The notes beneath the pieces are model-generated. The model ran no database searches, was not told where the DNA came from, and saw only the letters and a list, made by a program, of their open reading frames with translations. From positions 124,001 through 188,000 of the forward strand of contig NZ_JAFFIX010000003.1 of the NCBI RefSeq assembly GCF_016916835.1: a stretch of DNA of 64,000 nt. The letters run 5' to 3'. Position numbers and translations under genes: made by a program. This document shows positions 1 to 10,207 of the stretch, in pieces (within the stretch, counting starts at the first letter, position 1; each line of letters begins with the position of its first letter). Source of the DNA: Actinacidiphila bryophytorum (lineage in GTDB: Bacteria; Actinomycetota; Actinomycetes; Streptomycetales; Streptomycetaceae).

Positions 1-1265
<1,265 letters not shown>

Positions 1266-1281
1266 CCCGCGCGCTGCACCG

Positions 1282-1326
1282 CACACGGCCCCGCCCACCG
1301 GTTTCCCCGGTGGGCGGGGCCGTGTG
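1282..1326 (+). terminator. Intrinsic terminator-like hairpin after rho
   Basis: A perfect 20-bp GC-rich stem (1282-1301 with 1307-1326) and a 5-nt loop start 17 nt after the rho stop. There is no U-tract, as is common in high-GC actinobacteria. Confidence 0.8.
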
Positions 1327-1542
1327 CATGCCACTTCGGGCATGAGCATATGATCGGTCGGCCGCAGGTGGGGGGGAATCCATCTCCGGGTCCGGCCCGA
1401 GTGTCGGGCGGCGCTTCACGCTGCCCCTGACCTGCCGCTCCCGTTGTGTCGTACCGCCGCTCCTGTGCGTGATCACTGCTGCCGCCCGCCGTGCGTCCAC
1501 CGCCGCGGGCGGCGGCTGACGTCTCAACGACAGGAGTCGTGG

Positions 1543-3348
1543 ATGTTCCCTGCCCGCAAGGGTGCCGGCCACCGGCGGCGACGGCGCGGTCCGGTCGCCA
1601 TCGGGGTGGCCGTGCTCGGTGCCGGCGCCGCCGGTGTGCTGCTGCTGTCGCCGGCCCACGCCGGCACCGTGCAGCCGCCGGTGCTCGGCACCGTCGCACA
1701 GCCCCCTGCACCCGCACCGGCCGCGCTCAGCGCCCGGATAGCGGGCGCGGTCAAGGCCGACAGCGGCCCGGCCCGCGCCCCGCTCGCCGCCTCGACGACC
1801 ACGAAGTCGTCGGGCACGGCAGGCACCACGGTCGACCCGAAGATCATCGGCGGAACGACGACGACGATCTCCACGGCGCCGTGGATGGCCCAGCTCTGGT
1901 ACTACGACGACAACGGCACCCCCGCGGACGAGACGGACGACACCGGCTTCTTCTGCGGCGGCACCGTGGTGTCCCCGACCAAGATCCTCACTGCCTCGCA
2001 CTGCGTGCACGGCTACGACTGGTTCCAGTTCGGCGCCGTCGTGACCGGCACCGACCAGCTGCCGACGACCAACGCGGACGACACCGCCAACCTGCACGGC
2101 GGCACCGCCACCGGCGTCCAGCGCCAGTGGAACCACCCGTCGTACAGCTCGGTGACCTACGACAACGACGTGGCCGTCCTCACCCTGAACCGGCCCGTCA
2201 CAGCCAAGCCGCTGCCGATCACCACGGCGGGCGACACGGCCTCGTACGGCGCCGGCACGGCCGCGACGCTCTACGGCTGGGGGCGGACGTCCTCGACCAC
2301 GCAGGACCTGGCGCAGACGCTGAAGAAGGCGTCGATGCCGATCGTGTCGAACGCCGCGTGCAGCAGTGCATGGGGCAGCGACTACGTGGCCGCCCACATG
2401 GTCTGCGCGGGCCCGCCGGCGTCCGGCAGCGACGCGGGCACCACGTCGGCCTGCAACGGCGACTCCGGCGGCCCGCTGGTCGTGGCCGGGCGGGTCGTCG
2501 GCGTGGTGTCCTGGGGCGTCCAGGACTGCGTCGAGAAGGGCGCCTACAGCGTCTTCAGCCGGGTCAGCGCCTTCGCGGGCGCGATCGACCCGCGGCTGGA
2601 CGACACCGACATCACCCACGACGGCAAGGCGGACCTGCTCGCGGTCACCCCGGCGGGCGCCACCTACTACTACGCCTCCAAGGGCACGACGGTGAACGGC
2701 CGGGTCGCCGACGGCAACCTCGCCGGCACCGGCATGATCCGGCAGACCGACCTCAACCGGGACGGCTTCCAGGACGTGCTGGCCCGCACCACCGACGGCC
2801 AGCTGTACTTCCTCAACGGCCAAGCCGGCACCAGCGACATCCGGCTCGGCGCCGGCTGGAACGCCATGCGCGCCCTGGTCGCCCCCGGCGACCTCAACGG
2901 CGACGGGCTGCCCGACCTGGTCGCCACCGACACCGGCGGCACCATGTGGTACTACCCCGGCAACGGGAACGGGACCGTCGGCGCCCGCCACTCGGTGGGC
3001 GGCGGCTGGAACATCTACAACGGCGTGATCTACGGCAAGGGTGACCTGAGCGGCGACGGACGTCCCGACCTCGTCGCCCGCGACAGCGCCGGTGTGATGT
3101 GGCTCTACAAGGGCAGCGGCTCGGCCACCAAGCCGTTCCAGACACGTACCCGGATCGGCGCGGGGTGGAACATCTACAACATCATCGCCACCGTCGGTGA
3201 CATCACCGGCGACGGGCACGCGGACCTGGTGGCCCGCGACAGCTCGGGCGTGCTGTGGCTGTACAAGGGCACGGGCTCGGCCACGGCGCCGCTGGCGGCG
3301 CGGACCGAGATCTGCGCCGGCTGGAACATCTACAACAAGCTGGGCTGA
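1543..3348 (+). CDS. Secreted trypsin-like serine protease with C-terminal FG-GAP/VCBS-type repeats
   Basis: Predicted extracellular S1-family endopeptidase of 601 aa. The ATG at 1543 is chosen because it follows an AGGAG-type site and starts a clear signal peptide: Arg-rich n-region (HRRRRR), hydrophobic core and AHA cleavage site near residue 40. The mature enzyme probably begins at IIGG (101-104), after a propeptide. The catalytic triad is visible: His153 (TASHC), Asp209 (DNDV) and Ser308 (CNGDSGGP). From about residue 350 there are four to five repeats built on DxNxDGxxD calcium-loop motifs (DLNGDGLPD, DLSGDGRPD, DITGDGHAD) and GAGWNIYN, probably a seven-bladed-propeller-like or substrate-binding tail. 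It stands alone between two hairpins, in a place where core genes are usually adjacent, so it looks accessory. Confidence 0.9.
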   Translation: MFPARKGAGHRRRRRGPVAIGVAVLGAGAAGVLLLSPAHAGTVQPPVLGTVAQPPAPAPAALSARIAGAVKADSGPARAPLAASTTTKSSGTAGTTVDPKIIGGTTTTISTAPWMAQLWYYDDNGTPADETDDTGFFCGGTVVSPTKILTASHCVHGYDWFQFGAVVTGTDQLPTTNADDTANLHGGTATGVQRQWNHPSYSSVTYDNDVAVLTLNRPVTAKPLPITTAGDTASYGAGTAATLYGWGRTSSTTQDLAQTLKKASMPIVSNAACSSAWGSDYVAAHMVCAGPPASGSDAGTTSACNGDSGGPLVVAGRVVGVVSWGVQDCVEKGAYSVFSRVSAFAGAIDPRLDDTDITHDGKADLLAVTPAGATYYYASKGTTVNGRVADGNLAGTGMIRQTDLNRDGFQDVLARTTDGQLYFLNGQAGTSDIRLGAGWNAMRALVAPGDLNGDGLPDLVATDTGGTMWYYPGNGNGTVGARHSVGGGWNIYNGVIYGKGDLSGDGRPDLVARDSAGVMWLYKGSGSATKPFQTRTRIGAGWNIYNIIATVGDITGDGHADLVARDSSGVLWLYKGTGSATAPLAARTEICAGWNIYNKLG

Positions 3349-3381
3349 GTCACCACTCGTCGCACAGCGTGAGATGAAATT

Positions 3382-3417
3382 CGTCCGCGTACCCCCTGAC
3401 CTGGGGGTACGCGGACG
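3382..3417 (+). terminator. Terminator-like hairpin after the protease
   Basis: Perfect 15-bp inverted repeat (3382-3396 with 3403-3417) and a 6-nt loop, 33 nt after the protease stop. Confidence 0.75.
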
Positions 3418-3470
3418 CGCCGGTTTTCCCCCGGATGCCGATCCCGTCGGGGGCGGCGCACGATGGAGGA

Positions 3471-4598
3471 ATGTCCGGCACAGGCGACCTCCAGCCGCCC
3501 GCCGGCGCCACCGCCCTCGAAGGCCCGCGGCGCCGGCGCCGCGGCCTGCGGATCACCGCATGGGTCGCCGCGGGCCTGGTCCTGGTGGGGGCGGGCGGGG
3601 CCGGCTACATCTACTTCCGGCTCAACGGCAACATCCACAGCGTCGACATCGACTCCGCGCTCGGCGCCGACCGCCCGGTCAAGCTCGGCAACGGTTCCAT
3701 GGACATCCTGGTGCTCGGCTCGGACTCCCGCTCCGGCGCCAACCGCGGGTACGGCCACGACAGCGGCACCGCCCGCTCGGACACCGCGATGATCGTGCAC
3801 CTGGCCAAGGGCCACAAGCGGGCCAGCGTCGTCAGCATCCCGCGCGACACCCTGATCAGCCGTCCGGCCTGCAAGAAGCCCGGCGGCGGCACCGCACCCG
3901 CGGTGCCGCAGGCGATGTTCAACAGCGCCTACGAGGTCGGCGGGCCGGTGTGCGCGGTCAAGACCGTTGAGGCGCTGACCGGGCTGCGGATGGACCACTA
4001 CGTCGAGGTCGACTTCACCGGCTTCAAGGACCTGGTCAACGCGCTCGGCGGGGTGCCGCTGACCACGACGTCGGCGATCGACGACACCAAGAGCCACCTG
4101 ACGCTGGCGGCCGGCACCCACACCCTCGACGGCGACCAGGCGCTCGGCCTGGTGCGCACCAGGCACGGCGTCGCGGACGGCAGCGACCTGGGCCGTATCC
4201 AGCTGCAGCAGGCGTTCCTGAAGGCCCTCATGGACCGGATCAGCGGCCTGGGGGTGCTCACCAGCCCCACCAAGCTGTTCTCCGTCGCCGACACCGCGAC
4301 CAGCGCGGTGACCACCGACACCGGCCTCGGCTCGGTCGGCAGGCTGATGGGCCTGGCGCAGAGCGTCCGCAACCTGAAGTCCGGGCACATCCACATGGTC
4401 ACCCTGCCCGTGCGGTACGCCCCCACCGACCGCAACCGGGTGGAGCCCATCGAGGCCAAGGCGCAGATGGTGTGGGCCGCGCTGCGCGCGGACAAGGCGA
4501 TACCGGCCGCAGCGGTGCAGGGATCTGCGGCCGACAAGGTGGACGCGGGCAAGGTCGTGCGGCCCTCCCCCTCCGCCACCCCGTCGAAGGGTCGCTGA
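3471..4598 (+). CDS. LCP (LytR-CpsA-Psr) family cell-wall ligase
   Basis: LCP enzymes transfer undecaprenyl-linked anionic glycopolymers (teichoic acid or teichulosonic acid type in actinomycetes) to peptidoglycan on the outer face of the membrane. The protein has a cytosolic basic N-terminus, one transmembrane helix (about residues 22-44) and an extracellular LCP domain with the family signatures DILVLGSDSR, RSDTAMIVH, SIPRDTLI, the Arg-rich pyrophosphate-binding stretch GLVRTRH and DLGRIQLQQAF. The C-terminus is short and Pro/Ser rich. The start is uncertain: ATG 3471 has GGAGG only one base upstream, and an in-frame ATG at 3435 would add 12 residues. It lies just upstream of rpmE, as in other streptomycetes. 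Confidence 0.9.
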   Translation: MSGTGDLQPPAGATALEGPRRRRRGLRITAWVAAGLVLVGAGGAGYIYFRLNGNIHSVDIDSALGADRPVKLGNGSMDILVLGSDSRSGANRGYGHDSGTARSDTAMIVHLAKGHKRASVVSIPRDTLISRPACKKPGGGTAPAVPQAMFNSAYEVGGPVCAVKTVEALTGLRMDHYVEVDFTGFKDLVNALGGVPLTTTSAIDDTKSHLTLAAGTHTLDGDQALGLVRTRHGVADGSDLGRIQLQQAFLKALMDRISGLGVLTSPTKLFSVADTATSAVTTDTGLGSVGRLMGLAQSVRNLKSGHIHMVTLPVRYAPTDRNRVEPIEAKAQMVWAALRADKAIPAAAVQGSAADKVDAGKVVRPSPSATPSKGR

Positions 4599-4653
4599 CC
4601 TGCGGGAACGCCGAACCGTTCGGGAGGGGAATTATCCCGTTCCCGACCTGGTT

Positions 4654-4682
4654 TTGGGAGATGCGGCCTGTGCTGGCAGACT
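4654..4682 (+). promoter_or_regulatory. Candidate rpmE promoter
   Basis: TTGGGA (4654-4659), a 17-bp spacer and CAGACT (4677-4682) form a fair housekeeping-sigma promoter about 73 nt before the rpmE start. Only sequence resemblance supports it. Confidence 0.4.
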
Positions 4683-4755
4683 GGTCCGCTGGCCCCGGTT
4701 CACGTGACGCAAACCCGCGGAGCGACCCGGCGCCCTCCCGAACCTAGGAGCACCC

Positions 4756-4980
4756 TTGAAGCGCGAGATCCACCCCGAGTACGTCGAGACCCAGGTCACC
4801 TGCACCTGTGGCGCCTCGTTCACCACCCGCAGCACCGAGAAGAGCGGCCAGATCCGCGCCGAAGTGTGCTCCGAGTGCCACCCGTTCTACACGGGCAAGC
4901 AGAAGATCCTCGACACCGGCGGCCGTGTGGCCCGCTTCGAGGCCCGCTTCGGCAAGGCCGCCGGGTCCGCGAAGAAGTAG
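4756..4980 (+). CDS. rpmE: 50S ribosomal protein L31, zinc-binding type
   Basis: Ribosomal protein L31 of 74 aa. It starts at TTG 4756, preceded by TAGGAG at 4745-4750; no ATG is available at the conserved N-terminus KREIHPEY. It has the full C+ set of cysteines (CTCG near residue 16 and CSEC near residue 37), so this is the zinc-containing form rather than the Zur-controlled cysteine-free paralog. It sits between the LCP gene and prfA, and a terminator-like hairpin separates it from prfA. Confidence 0.97.
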   Translation: MKREIHPEYVETQVTCTCGASFTTRSTEKSGQIRAEVCSECHPFYTGKQKILDTGGRVARFEARFGKAAGSAKK

Positions 4981-4990
4981 CGACCCGAGA

Positions 4991-5034
4991 GCGCCGGTTC
5001 CCGGTCGCCCCGCCCGGGGCGACCGGACCGGCGC
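4991..5034 (+). terminator. Terminator-like hairpin between rpmE and prfA
   Basis: Two stacked stems (4991-4998 with 5027-5034 and 5001-5011 with 5016-5026) with a 2-nt bulge and a 4-nt loop are followed by TTTGTC. It begins 11 nt after the rpmE stop and probably ends or attenuates the rpmE message before prfA. Confidence 0.8.
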
Positions 5035-5085
5035 TTTGTCGTCCCACCTACTTCCTTCCAGACTTCTTCCAGCTAGGGATTGATG

Positions 5086-6180
5086 ATGTTCGAGGCGGTC
5101 GAGGAACTGATCGGCGAGCACGCCGACCTCGAGAAGCAGCTTGCCGACCCCGCGGTGCACGCCGACCAGGCCAACGCCCGCAGGCTCAACAAGCGGTACG
5201 CGGAGCTGACCCCCATCGTCAGCACCTACCGGGCCTGGCGGCAGACCGGCGAGGACATCGAGACCGCGCGGGAACTCGGCGCCGACGACCCGGAGTTCGC
5301 CGCCGAGGTCAAGGAGCTGGACAAGGAGCGCGACGAGCTGACCGAGCGGCTGCGGCTGCTGCTGGTGCCGCGCGACCCCAGCGACGACAAGGACGTCATC
5401 CTGGAGGTCAAGGCGGGGGAGGGCGGCGAGGAGTCGGCCCTGTTCGCCGGCGACCTGCTGCGGATGTACCTGCGCTACGCCGAGCGCGTCGGCTGGAAGA
5501 CCGAGATCCTGGACGCCAACGAGTCCGACCTCGGCGGCTACAAGGACGTCCAGGTCGCCGTGAAGGCCCCTCCTTCCCGCGGGGGACAGACCACGAATCC
5601 GGGCCAAGGGGTGTGGGCCAGGCTCAAGTACGAGGGCGGCGTCCACCGGGTGCAGCGGGTGCCCGCGACCGAGTCCCAGGGGCGTATCCACACCTCGGCG
5701 GCCGGCGTGCTGGTCACCCCCGAGGCCGAGGACGTGGAGGTCGAGATCGGCCCGAACGACCTGCGCATCGACGTCTACCGCTCGTCGGGGCCCGGCGGCC
5801 AGTCCGTCAACACCACCGACTCCGCGGTCCGCATCACCCACCTGCCCACCGGTCTTGTCGTCTCCTGCCAGAACGAGAAGAGCCAGCTGCAGAACAAGGA
5901 GTCGGCGATGCGCATCCTGCGCTCCCGGCTGCTGGCCGCTGCCCAGGAGGAGGCCGAGCGCGAGGCGTCCGACGCCCGCCGCAGCCAGGTGCGCACCGTC
6001 GACCGCTCCGAGCGCATCCGCACCTACAACTTCCCGGAGAACCGCATCTCCGACCACCGCGTCGGCTTCAAGGCCTACAACCTCGACCAGGTGCTCGACG
6101 GCGACCTCGACGCGATGATCCAGGCCTGCGTGGACGCCGACTCCGCCGCCAAGCTGGCCGCGGCCGGCGACGCGAGCTGA
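5086..6180 (+). CDS. prfA: Peptide chain release factor 1
   Basis: RF1 recognises UAA/UAG stop codons and triggers peptide release. The protein is 364 aa from ATG 5086, which lies 6 nt after AGGGA; ATG 5083 and TTG 5080 are alternatives giving one or two more Met. Codon recognition uses the PAT tripeptide (193-195, within [10 protein letters not shown]) and catalysis uses GGQ (237-239, within [10 protein letters not shown]). There is a slightly longer than usual loop around residues 160-172 ([15 protein letters not shown]). prmC, which encodes the methylase of the GGQ glutamine, starts 11 nt downstream. Confidence 0.97.
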   Translation: MFEAVEELIGEHADLEKQLADPAVHADQANARRLNKRYAELTPIVSTYRAWRQTGEDIETARELGADDPEFAAEVKELDKERDELTERLRLLLVPRDPSDDKDVILEVKAGEGGEESALFAGDLLRMYLRYAERVGWKTEILDANESDLGGYKDVQVAVKAPPSRGGQTTNPGQGVWARLKYEGGVHRVQRVPATESQGRIHTSAAGVLVTPEAEDVEVEIGPNDLRIDVYRSSGPGGQSVNTTDSAVRITHLPTGLVVSCQNEKSQLQNKESAMRILRSRLLAAAQEEAEREASDARRSQVRTVDRSERIRTYNFPENRISDHRVGFKAYNLDQVLDGDLDAMIQACVDADSAAKLAAAGDAS

Positions 6181-6191
6181 GGGGGCGGACG

Positions 6192-7037
6192 GTGAACCTG
6201 CTGCTCGCCGAGGTGGCCCAGGCCGCCCAGCGGCTCGCCGACGCCGGTGTGCCCTCGCCGCGGTTCGACGCGGAGGAGCTGGCCGCGTACGTCCACGGCG
6301 TCAAGCGCGGTGAGCTGCACAGCGTCGCCGACAGCGAGTTCGACGCCCGCTACTGGGAGGCCGTCGCCCGCCGCGAGGCCCGCGAACCGCTGCAGCACAT
6401 CACCGGCCGGGCCTTCTTCCGCTACCTCGAACTGCGGGTCGGCCCCGGGGTGTTCGTGCCGCGCCCGGAGACCGAGTCGGTCGTCGGCTGGGCGATAGAC
6501 GCGGTGCGGGCCATGGACGTCGCGGAACCGCTGATCGTCGACCTTTGCACGGGCTCCGGCGCCATCGCGCTCGCGCTGGCCCAGGAGGTGCCGCGCTCCA
6601 GGGTGCACGCCGTGGAGCTGTCGGAGGACGCGCTGGACTACGCCCGCGCCAACGTCGAGGGCAGCAAGGTCGACCTGCGCCAGGGCAACGCGCTGACCGC
6701 CTTCCCCGAACTCAACGGCCAGGTCGACCTGGTCATCTCCAACCCGCCCTACATCCCGCTCACCGAGTGGGAGCATGTGGCACCCGAGGCCCGCGACCAC
6801 GACCCGGAACTGGCACTCTTCTCCGGCGAGGACGGCCTCGACACCATCCGCGGCATCGAGCGCACCGCGCACCGGCTGCTGCGGCCCGGCGGGGTCGTCG
6901 TGGTGGAGCACGCCGACTCGCAGGGCGGTCAGGTGCCGTGGATCTTCAAGGAGGACGCGGGCTGGGCGGACGCGGCCGACCACCCCGATCTCAACAACCG
7001 CCCGCGCTTCACCTCGGCCCGCAAGGCCCTGCCGTGA
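6192..7037 (+). CDS. prmC: Release factor glutamine methyltransferase
   Basis: S-adenosylmethionine-dependent N5-glutamine methyltransferase that modifies the GGQ motif of RF1/RF2. It is 281 aa from GTG 6192. The N-terminal helical substrate-binding domain (about 1-80) is followed by a Rossmann domain with the SAM loop DLCTGSGAIALALA (117-130) and the catalytic NPPY motif (184-187). It is transcribed directly after prfA, its substrate gene. Confidence 0.96.
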   Translation: MNLLLAEVAQAAQRLADAGVPSPRFDAEELAAYVHGVKRGELHSVADSEFDARYWEAVARREAREPLQHITGRAFFRYLELRVGPGVFVPRPETESVVGWAIDAVRAMDVAEPLIVDLCTGSGAIALALAQEVPRSRVHAVELSEDALDYARANVEGSKVDLRQGNALTAFPELNGQVDLVISNPPYIPLTEWEHVAPEARDHDPELALFSGEDGLDTIRGIERTAHRLLRPGGVVVVEHADSQGGQVPWIFKEDAGWADAADHPDLNNRPRFTSARKALP

Positions 7038-7098
7038 CCAGGCAGGCCGACCGGGCGCAGGACCCGGCAGCAGCACAGCACTCTTCGGAGGTCATCTC

Positions 7099-7746
7099 AT
7101 GGCACGGCGATACGACTGCTCGGATGCGACCGACCGGGCGACCGGCCTGCGCGAGGCCACGTCGGCGATCAAGCGCGGCGAACTCGTCGTCCTGCCGACC
7201 GACACCGTCTACGGGATCGGCGCCGACGCCTTCGACGCCGAGGCCGTGGGCGACCTGCTGGAGGCCAAGGGCCGCGGGCGCAACATGCCCTCGCCGGTCC
7301 TGGTCGGCTCGCCCAACACCCTGCACGGCATCGTCACCGACTTCTCCGAGCAGGCCTGGGAGCTGGTCGACGCCTTCTGGCCGGGCGCGCTGACCCTGGT
7401 CACCAAGCACCAGCCCTCGCTCGCCTGGGACCTCGGCGACACCCGCGGCACCGTCGCGGTGCGCATGCCGCTGCACCCGGTCGCGATCGAACTGCTCACC
7501 GCCACAGGCCCGATGGCCGTCTCCAGCGCCAACCTCACCGGCATGCCCTCGCCGCAGGACTGCGACGCCGCCCAGGGCATGCTCGGCGACTCCGTCGCGG
7601 TCTACCTGGACGGCGGCCCCACCCCCGCCGCGACCCCCTCGTCGATCGTGGACGTCACCGGCAGGGTCCCGGTGCTGCTGCGGGCCGGGGCGATCAGCGC
7701 GGAGGAGCTGCGCAAGGTCGTACCCGACCTGGAGGAGCGCAGTTGA
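7099..7746 (+). CDS. L-threonylcarbamoyladenylate synthase (Sua5/YciO/YrdC family)
   Basis: Makes threonylcarbamoyl-AMP from threonine, bicarbonate and ATP for the t6A37 modification of ANN-decoding tRNAs. It is 215 aa from ATG 7099, with a good GGAGGT site at 7087-7092. The YrdC domain is complete: KRGELVVLPTDTVYGIG (25-41) contains the Lys/Arg/Thr nucleotide-binding residues, and the later PMAVSSANLTG and the STIVD-like SSIVDVTG segments are conserved. There is no C-terminal Sua5 domain, so this is the short TsaC-like form. Its stop overlaps the next start. Confidence 0.94.
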   Translation: MARRYDCSDATDRATGLREATSAIKRGELVVLPTDTVYGIGADAFDAEAVGDLLEAKGRGRNMPSPVLVGSPNTLHGIVTDFSEQAWELVDAFWPGALTLVTKHQPSLAWDLGDTRGTVAVRMPLHPVAIELLTATGPMAVSSANLTGMPSPQDCDAAQGMLGDSVAVYLDGGPTPAATPSSIVDVTGRVPVLLRAGAISAEELRKVVPDLEERS

Positions 7747-8417
7747 CCACGCCCGACGGGCGCGGCATACGGGGGCACACGCAGTACGTCCAGCGCGTCG
7801 TCCCTGGGGACAGCGGCGACGTCTTCCGCATCCTGCATGTCTGCACCGGCAACGTCTGCCGCTCGCCGATGGCCGAGCGGCTGACCCGGCACGGGCTGGC
7901 CCGGCGGCTCGGCCCTGGCGCGGCCGGCATGCTGGTCGAGTCGGCCGGCACCTGGGGCCACGAGGGCGCCCCGATGGAGGCCCATGCCGCAGCCGTGCTC
8001 ACCGAGTACGGCGCCGACCCCTCCGGCTTCACCGGCAGGGAACTGCTCGACGACCACGTCATCGACGCCGACCTGGTGCTCACCGCCACCCGCGACCACC
8101 GCCAGCAGGTCATCTCGATGGGCCACGCGGCGGGCCTGCGCACCTTCACGCTCAAGGAGTTCACCCGGCTGGTGCGGGCCATCGACACCACCACGCTGCC
8201 CGAGGGCAGCGTCACCGAGCGGGCCAGGGCGCTGGTGCGCGCCGCCGCCGCGCTGCGCGGCTGGCTGCTGGCCCCCAGCCCCGACGCCGACGAGGTCCAC
8301 GACCCCTACGGTGCCCCGCTGTCCTACTTCCGCAGCATCGGCGAGGAGATCCACACCGCGCTGGACCCGATGGTGACCGCGCTGACCGGCGTCGGCGCCG
8401 GTGTCAGGCCCTCCTGA
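7743..8417 (+). CDS. Low-molecular-weight protein-tyrosine-phosphatase family protein
   Basis: Cysteine-dependent phosphatase, 224 aa from TTG 7743, which overlaps the sua5 stop by 4 nt (translational coupling). The P-loop CX5R is Cys34-TGNVC-Arg40 followed by SPMAERL, and the general-acid loop is visible as HDPYG near the C-terminus. An extension of about 27 residues precedes the catalytic domain. The substrate is unknown; neighbours point to cell-wall polymer or translation-quality functions. In related genomes as I remember them, a glyA gene often follows here, but none is present. Confidence 0.87.
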   Translation: MTTPDGRGIRGHTQYVQRVVPGDSGDVFRILHVCTGNVCRSPMAERLTRHGLARRLGPGAAGMLVESAGTWGHEGAPMEAHAAAVLTEYGADPSGFTGRELLDDHVIDADLVLTATRDHRQQVISMGHAAGLRTFTLKEFTRLVRAIDTTTLPEGSVTERARALVRAAAALRGWLLAPSPDADEVHDPYGAPLSYFRSIGEEIHTALDPMVTALTGVGAGVRPS

Positions 8418-8599
8418 GAGCCGGGGTGCGGCGCTTCCGAGAACGGCCGCGGGCGGCTGCAACCGCGGCGGCCCTCCTGTGAGTCTTCCCCGGTGTTCGC
8501 CGTCCCGGCCCGGCCACCACTAGGGTGTGACGCTGTGAGGTACCACCCCCGGACGTGTGCGCAGCACCGCTACGCCCCCGAAACAGTCGGAGGCGGCTC

Positions 8600-9943
8600 G
8601 TGCGCGAGTATCTGCTGACCCTCTTCGTCGCTGCCGCGGTCACGTATCTGCTGACCGGTCCTGTGCGGAAGTTCGCCATCGCCGCCGGTGCGATGCCGCC
8701 CATCAGGGCACGTGACGTGCACCGCGAGCCCACCCCGCGGCTCGGCGGCATCGCGATGTTCGGCGGCCTGAGCGCGGGACTGCTGGTCGCGGCGCACCTG
8801 TCCAACATCGGCGACGTCTTCTCGGTGTCCAACGAGCCGCGCGCGCTGCTGTCCGGCGCCGGGCTGATCTGGCTGCTGGGTGTGCTGGACGACAAGTGGG
8901 GCGTGGACGCGCTGATCAAGCTCGGCGTGCAGATGATCGCCGCCGGCGTGATGGTGCTGCAGGGCCTCACCATCCTGTGGCTGCCGGTGCCGGGCATCGG
9001 CCCGGTCGCACTGACCCCGGTGCAGTCGACGCTGCTCACCGTCGCGCTGGTGGTGATCACCATCAACGCGGTGAACTTCGTGGACGGCCTGGACGGCCTC
9101 GCGGCCGGCATGGTGTGCATCGCCTCGGTCGCCTTCTTCATGTACGCCTACCGCATGTGGTACGGCTACGGCGTCGAGGCGGCAGCGCCCGCGACGCTGT
9201 TCAGCGCGATCCTGATCGGGATGTGCCTGGGCTTCCTGCCGCACAACATCCACCCGGCGCGGATCTTCATGGGCGACTCGGGCTCGATGCTGATCGGCCT
9301 GGTGCTGTCCTCGTGCGCGATCTCCATCACCGGGCAGGTCGACCCCGACGCGATCACCTCCTTCACCGGGTCCACCCGGGAGACCGTGCACTTCATGGTG
9401 CCGGTCTACATGCCGCTGCTGCTGCCGCTGACGATGATCGCGATCCCGGCCGCCGACCTGGTGCTCGCCGTGGTCCGCAGGACCTGGAAGGGCCAGTCGC
9501 CCTTCGCCGCCGACCGCGGCCACCTGCACCACCGGCTGCTGGAGATCGGGCACTCGCACAGCCGCGCGGTGCTGATCATGTACTTCTGGTGCGCGCTGTT
9601 CGCCTTCGCCGCGGTGGCCTTCTCGGTCAACTCCTCCAGCCTGTGGATCGTGCTGGTGATCGTCGCGCTCAGCGCGGTCGGCCTGGTCGTCCTGCTGCTG
9701 CCGCGCTTCAAGCCGGCCGCCCCCGACTGGGCGGAGTCCGTGGTGCCGCCGCGCTACCGGCGCCGCCGCCGGCGGCTGGCGGCCGGTGCCGCCGCGGCCG
9801 AGCGGGAGATGCGCTCGCCCGACCACCCCGCGCTGCACGGCTCGACCGCGATCGGCGACCGCCCCCGCCTGCAGGACCGCAGGTCGGACCGCCGCTCCGA
9901 GCGGCGGGGCGACCGCCGCAGCCCGGTCGACACCCGCAACTGA
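8600..9943 (+). CDS. MraY/WecA-family undecaprenyl-phosphate N-acetylhexosamine-1-phosphate transferase
   Basis: Polytopic membrane enzyme that transfers a sugar-1-phosphate from UDP-GlcNAc (probably) to a polyprenyl phosphate, the first step of cell-wall glycopolymer synthesis. It is 447 aa from GTG 8600, with GGAGG at 8589-8593. Family motifs are present: DVHREPTPRLGG, LGVLDDKWG, the catalytic NFVDGLDGLAAG, FMGDSGSMLIG and the cytosolic histidine loop DRGHLHHRLLEIGHSHS. About ten membrane helices are expected. The C-terminal tail of about 60 residues is cytosolic and very basic, ending in repeats such as DRRSDRRSERRGDRRS. Confidence 0.92.
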   Translation: MREYLLTLFVAAAVTYLLTGPVRKFAIAAGAMPPIRARDVHREPTPRLGGIAMFGGLSAGLLVAAHLSNIGDVFSVSNEPRALLSGAGLIWLLGVLDDKWGVDALIKLGVQMIAAGVMVLQGLTILWLPVPGIGPVALTPVQSTLLTVALVVITINAVNFVDGLDGLAAGMVCIASVAFFMYAYRMWYGYGVEAAAPATLFSAILIGMCLGFLPHNIHPARIFMGDSGSMLIGLVLSSCAISITGQVDPDAITSFTGSTRETVHFMVPVYMPLLLPLTMIAIPAADLVLAVVRRTWKGQSPFAADRGHLHHRLLEIGHSHSRAVLIMYFWCALFAFAAVAFSVNSSSLWIVLVIVALSAVGLVVLLLPRFKPAAPDWAESVVPPRYRRRRRRLAAGAAAAEREMRSPDHPALHGSTAIGDRPRLQDRRSDRRSERRGDRRSPVDTRN

Positions 9944-10065
9944 CCGCGGCCGGGAACACGTCGGGACCAACGGCGGGAACAAGTCGGGAAAAAAGGACGG
10001 CGTGTCGCGAGCACAACCTTGTGACAGGCAGCACACGTCCATGGTAAAGACCGCATCAAATACTT

Positions 10066-10081
10066 TGTGATACCGTTCACG
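10066..10081. promoter_or_regulatory. Crp-like palindrome upstream of atpI
   Basis: TGTGA-N6-TCACG (10066-10081) lies about 127 nt before atpI in an unusually AT-rich stretch (10020-10085). It matches the general Crp/Fnr-family layout with one outer mismatch. Confidence 0.4.
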
Positions 10082-10094
10082 AAAGCAGGGAAGG

Positions 10095-10126
10095 TGCCGA
10101 TAGACCGGTTGAGCGGTCTACCGGCA
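10095..10126 (+). promoter_or_regulatory. Hairpin in the leader or promoter region of the atp operon
   Basis: Inverted repeat of 13 bp with one mismatch (10095-10107 with 10114-10126, core TAGACCG/CGGTCTA) and a 6-nt loop, some 80 nt before atpI. It has no U-tract, so it is more likely an operator or leader structure than a terminator. Confidence 0.45.
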
Positions 10127-10207
10127 TGAGGCGCACCCTCGTTCCCTGACTACGCTCGTCTCCGACGACATCCGCTTGCCCCAACTCCCGCCGGAGGAGC
10201 CGTCACC

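Noticed and set aside
10020-10026. Minus-strand TGTCACA resembling the sigma-factor -35 box
   Set aside because: No CGTGT-like box at 16 bp and it points away from atpI toward the 3' end of the WecA-like gene.
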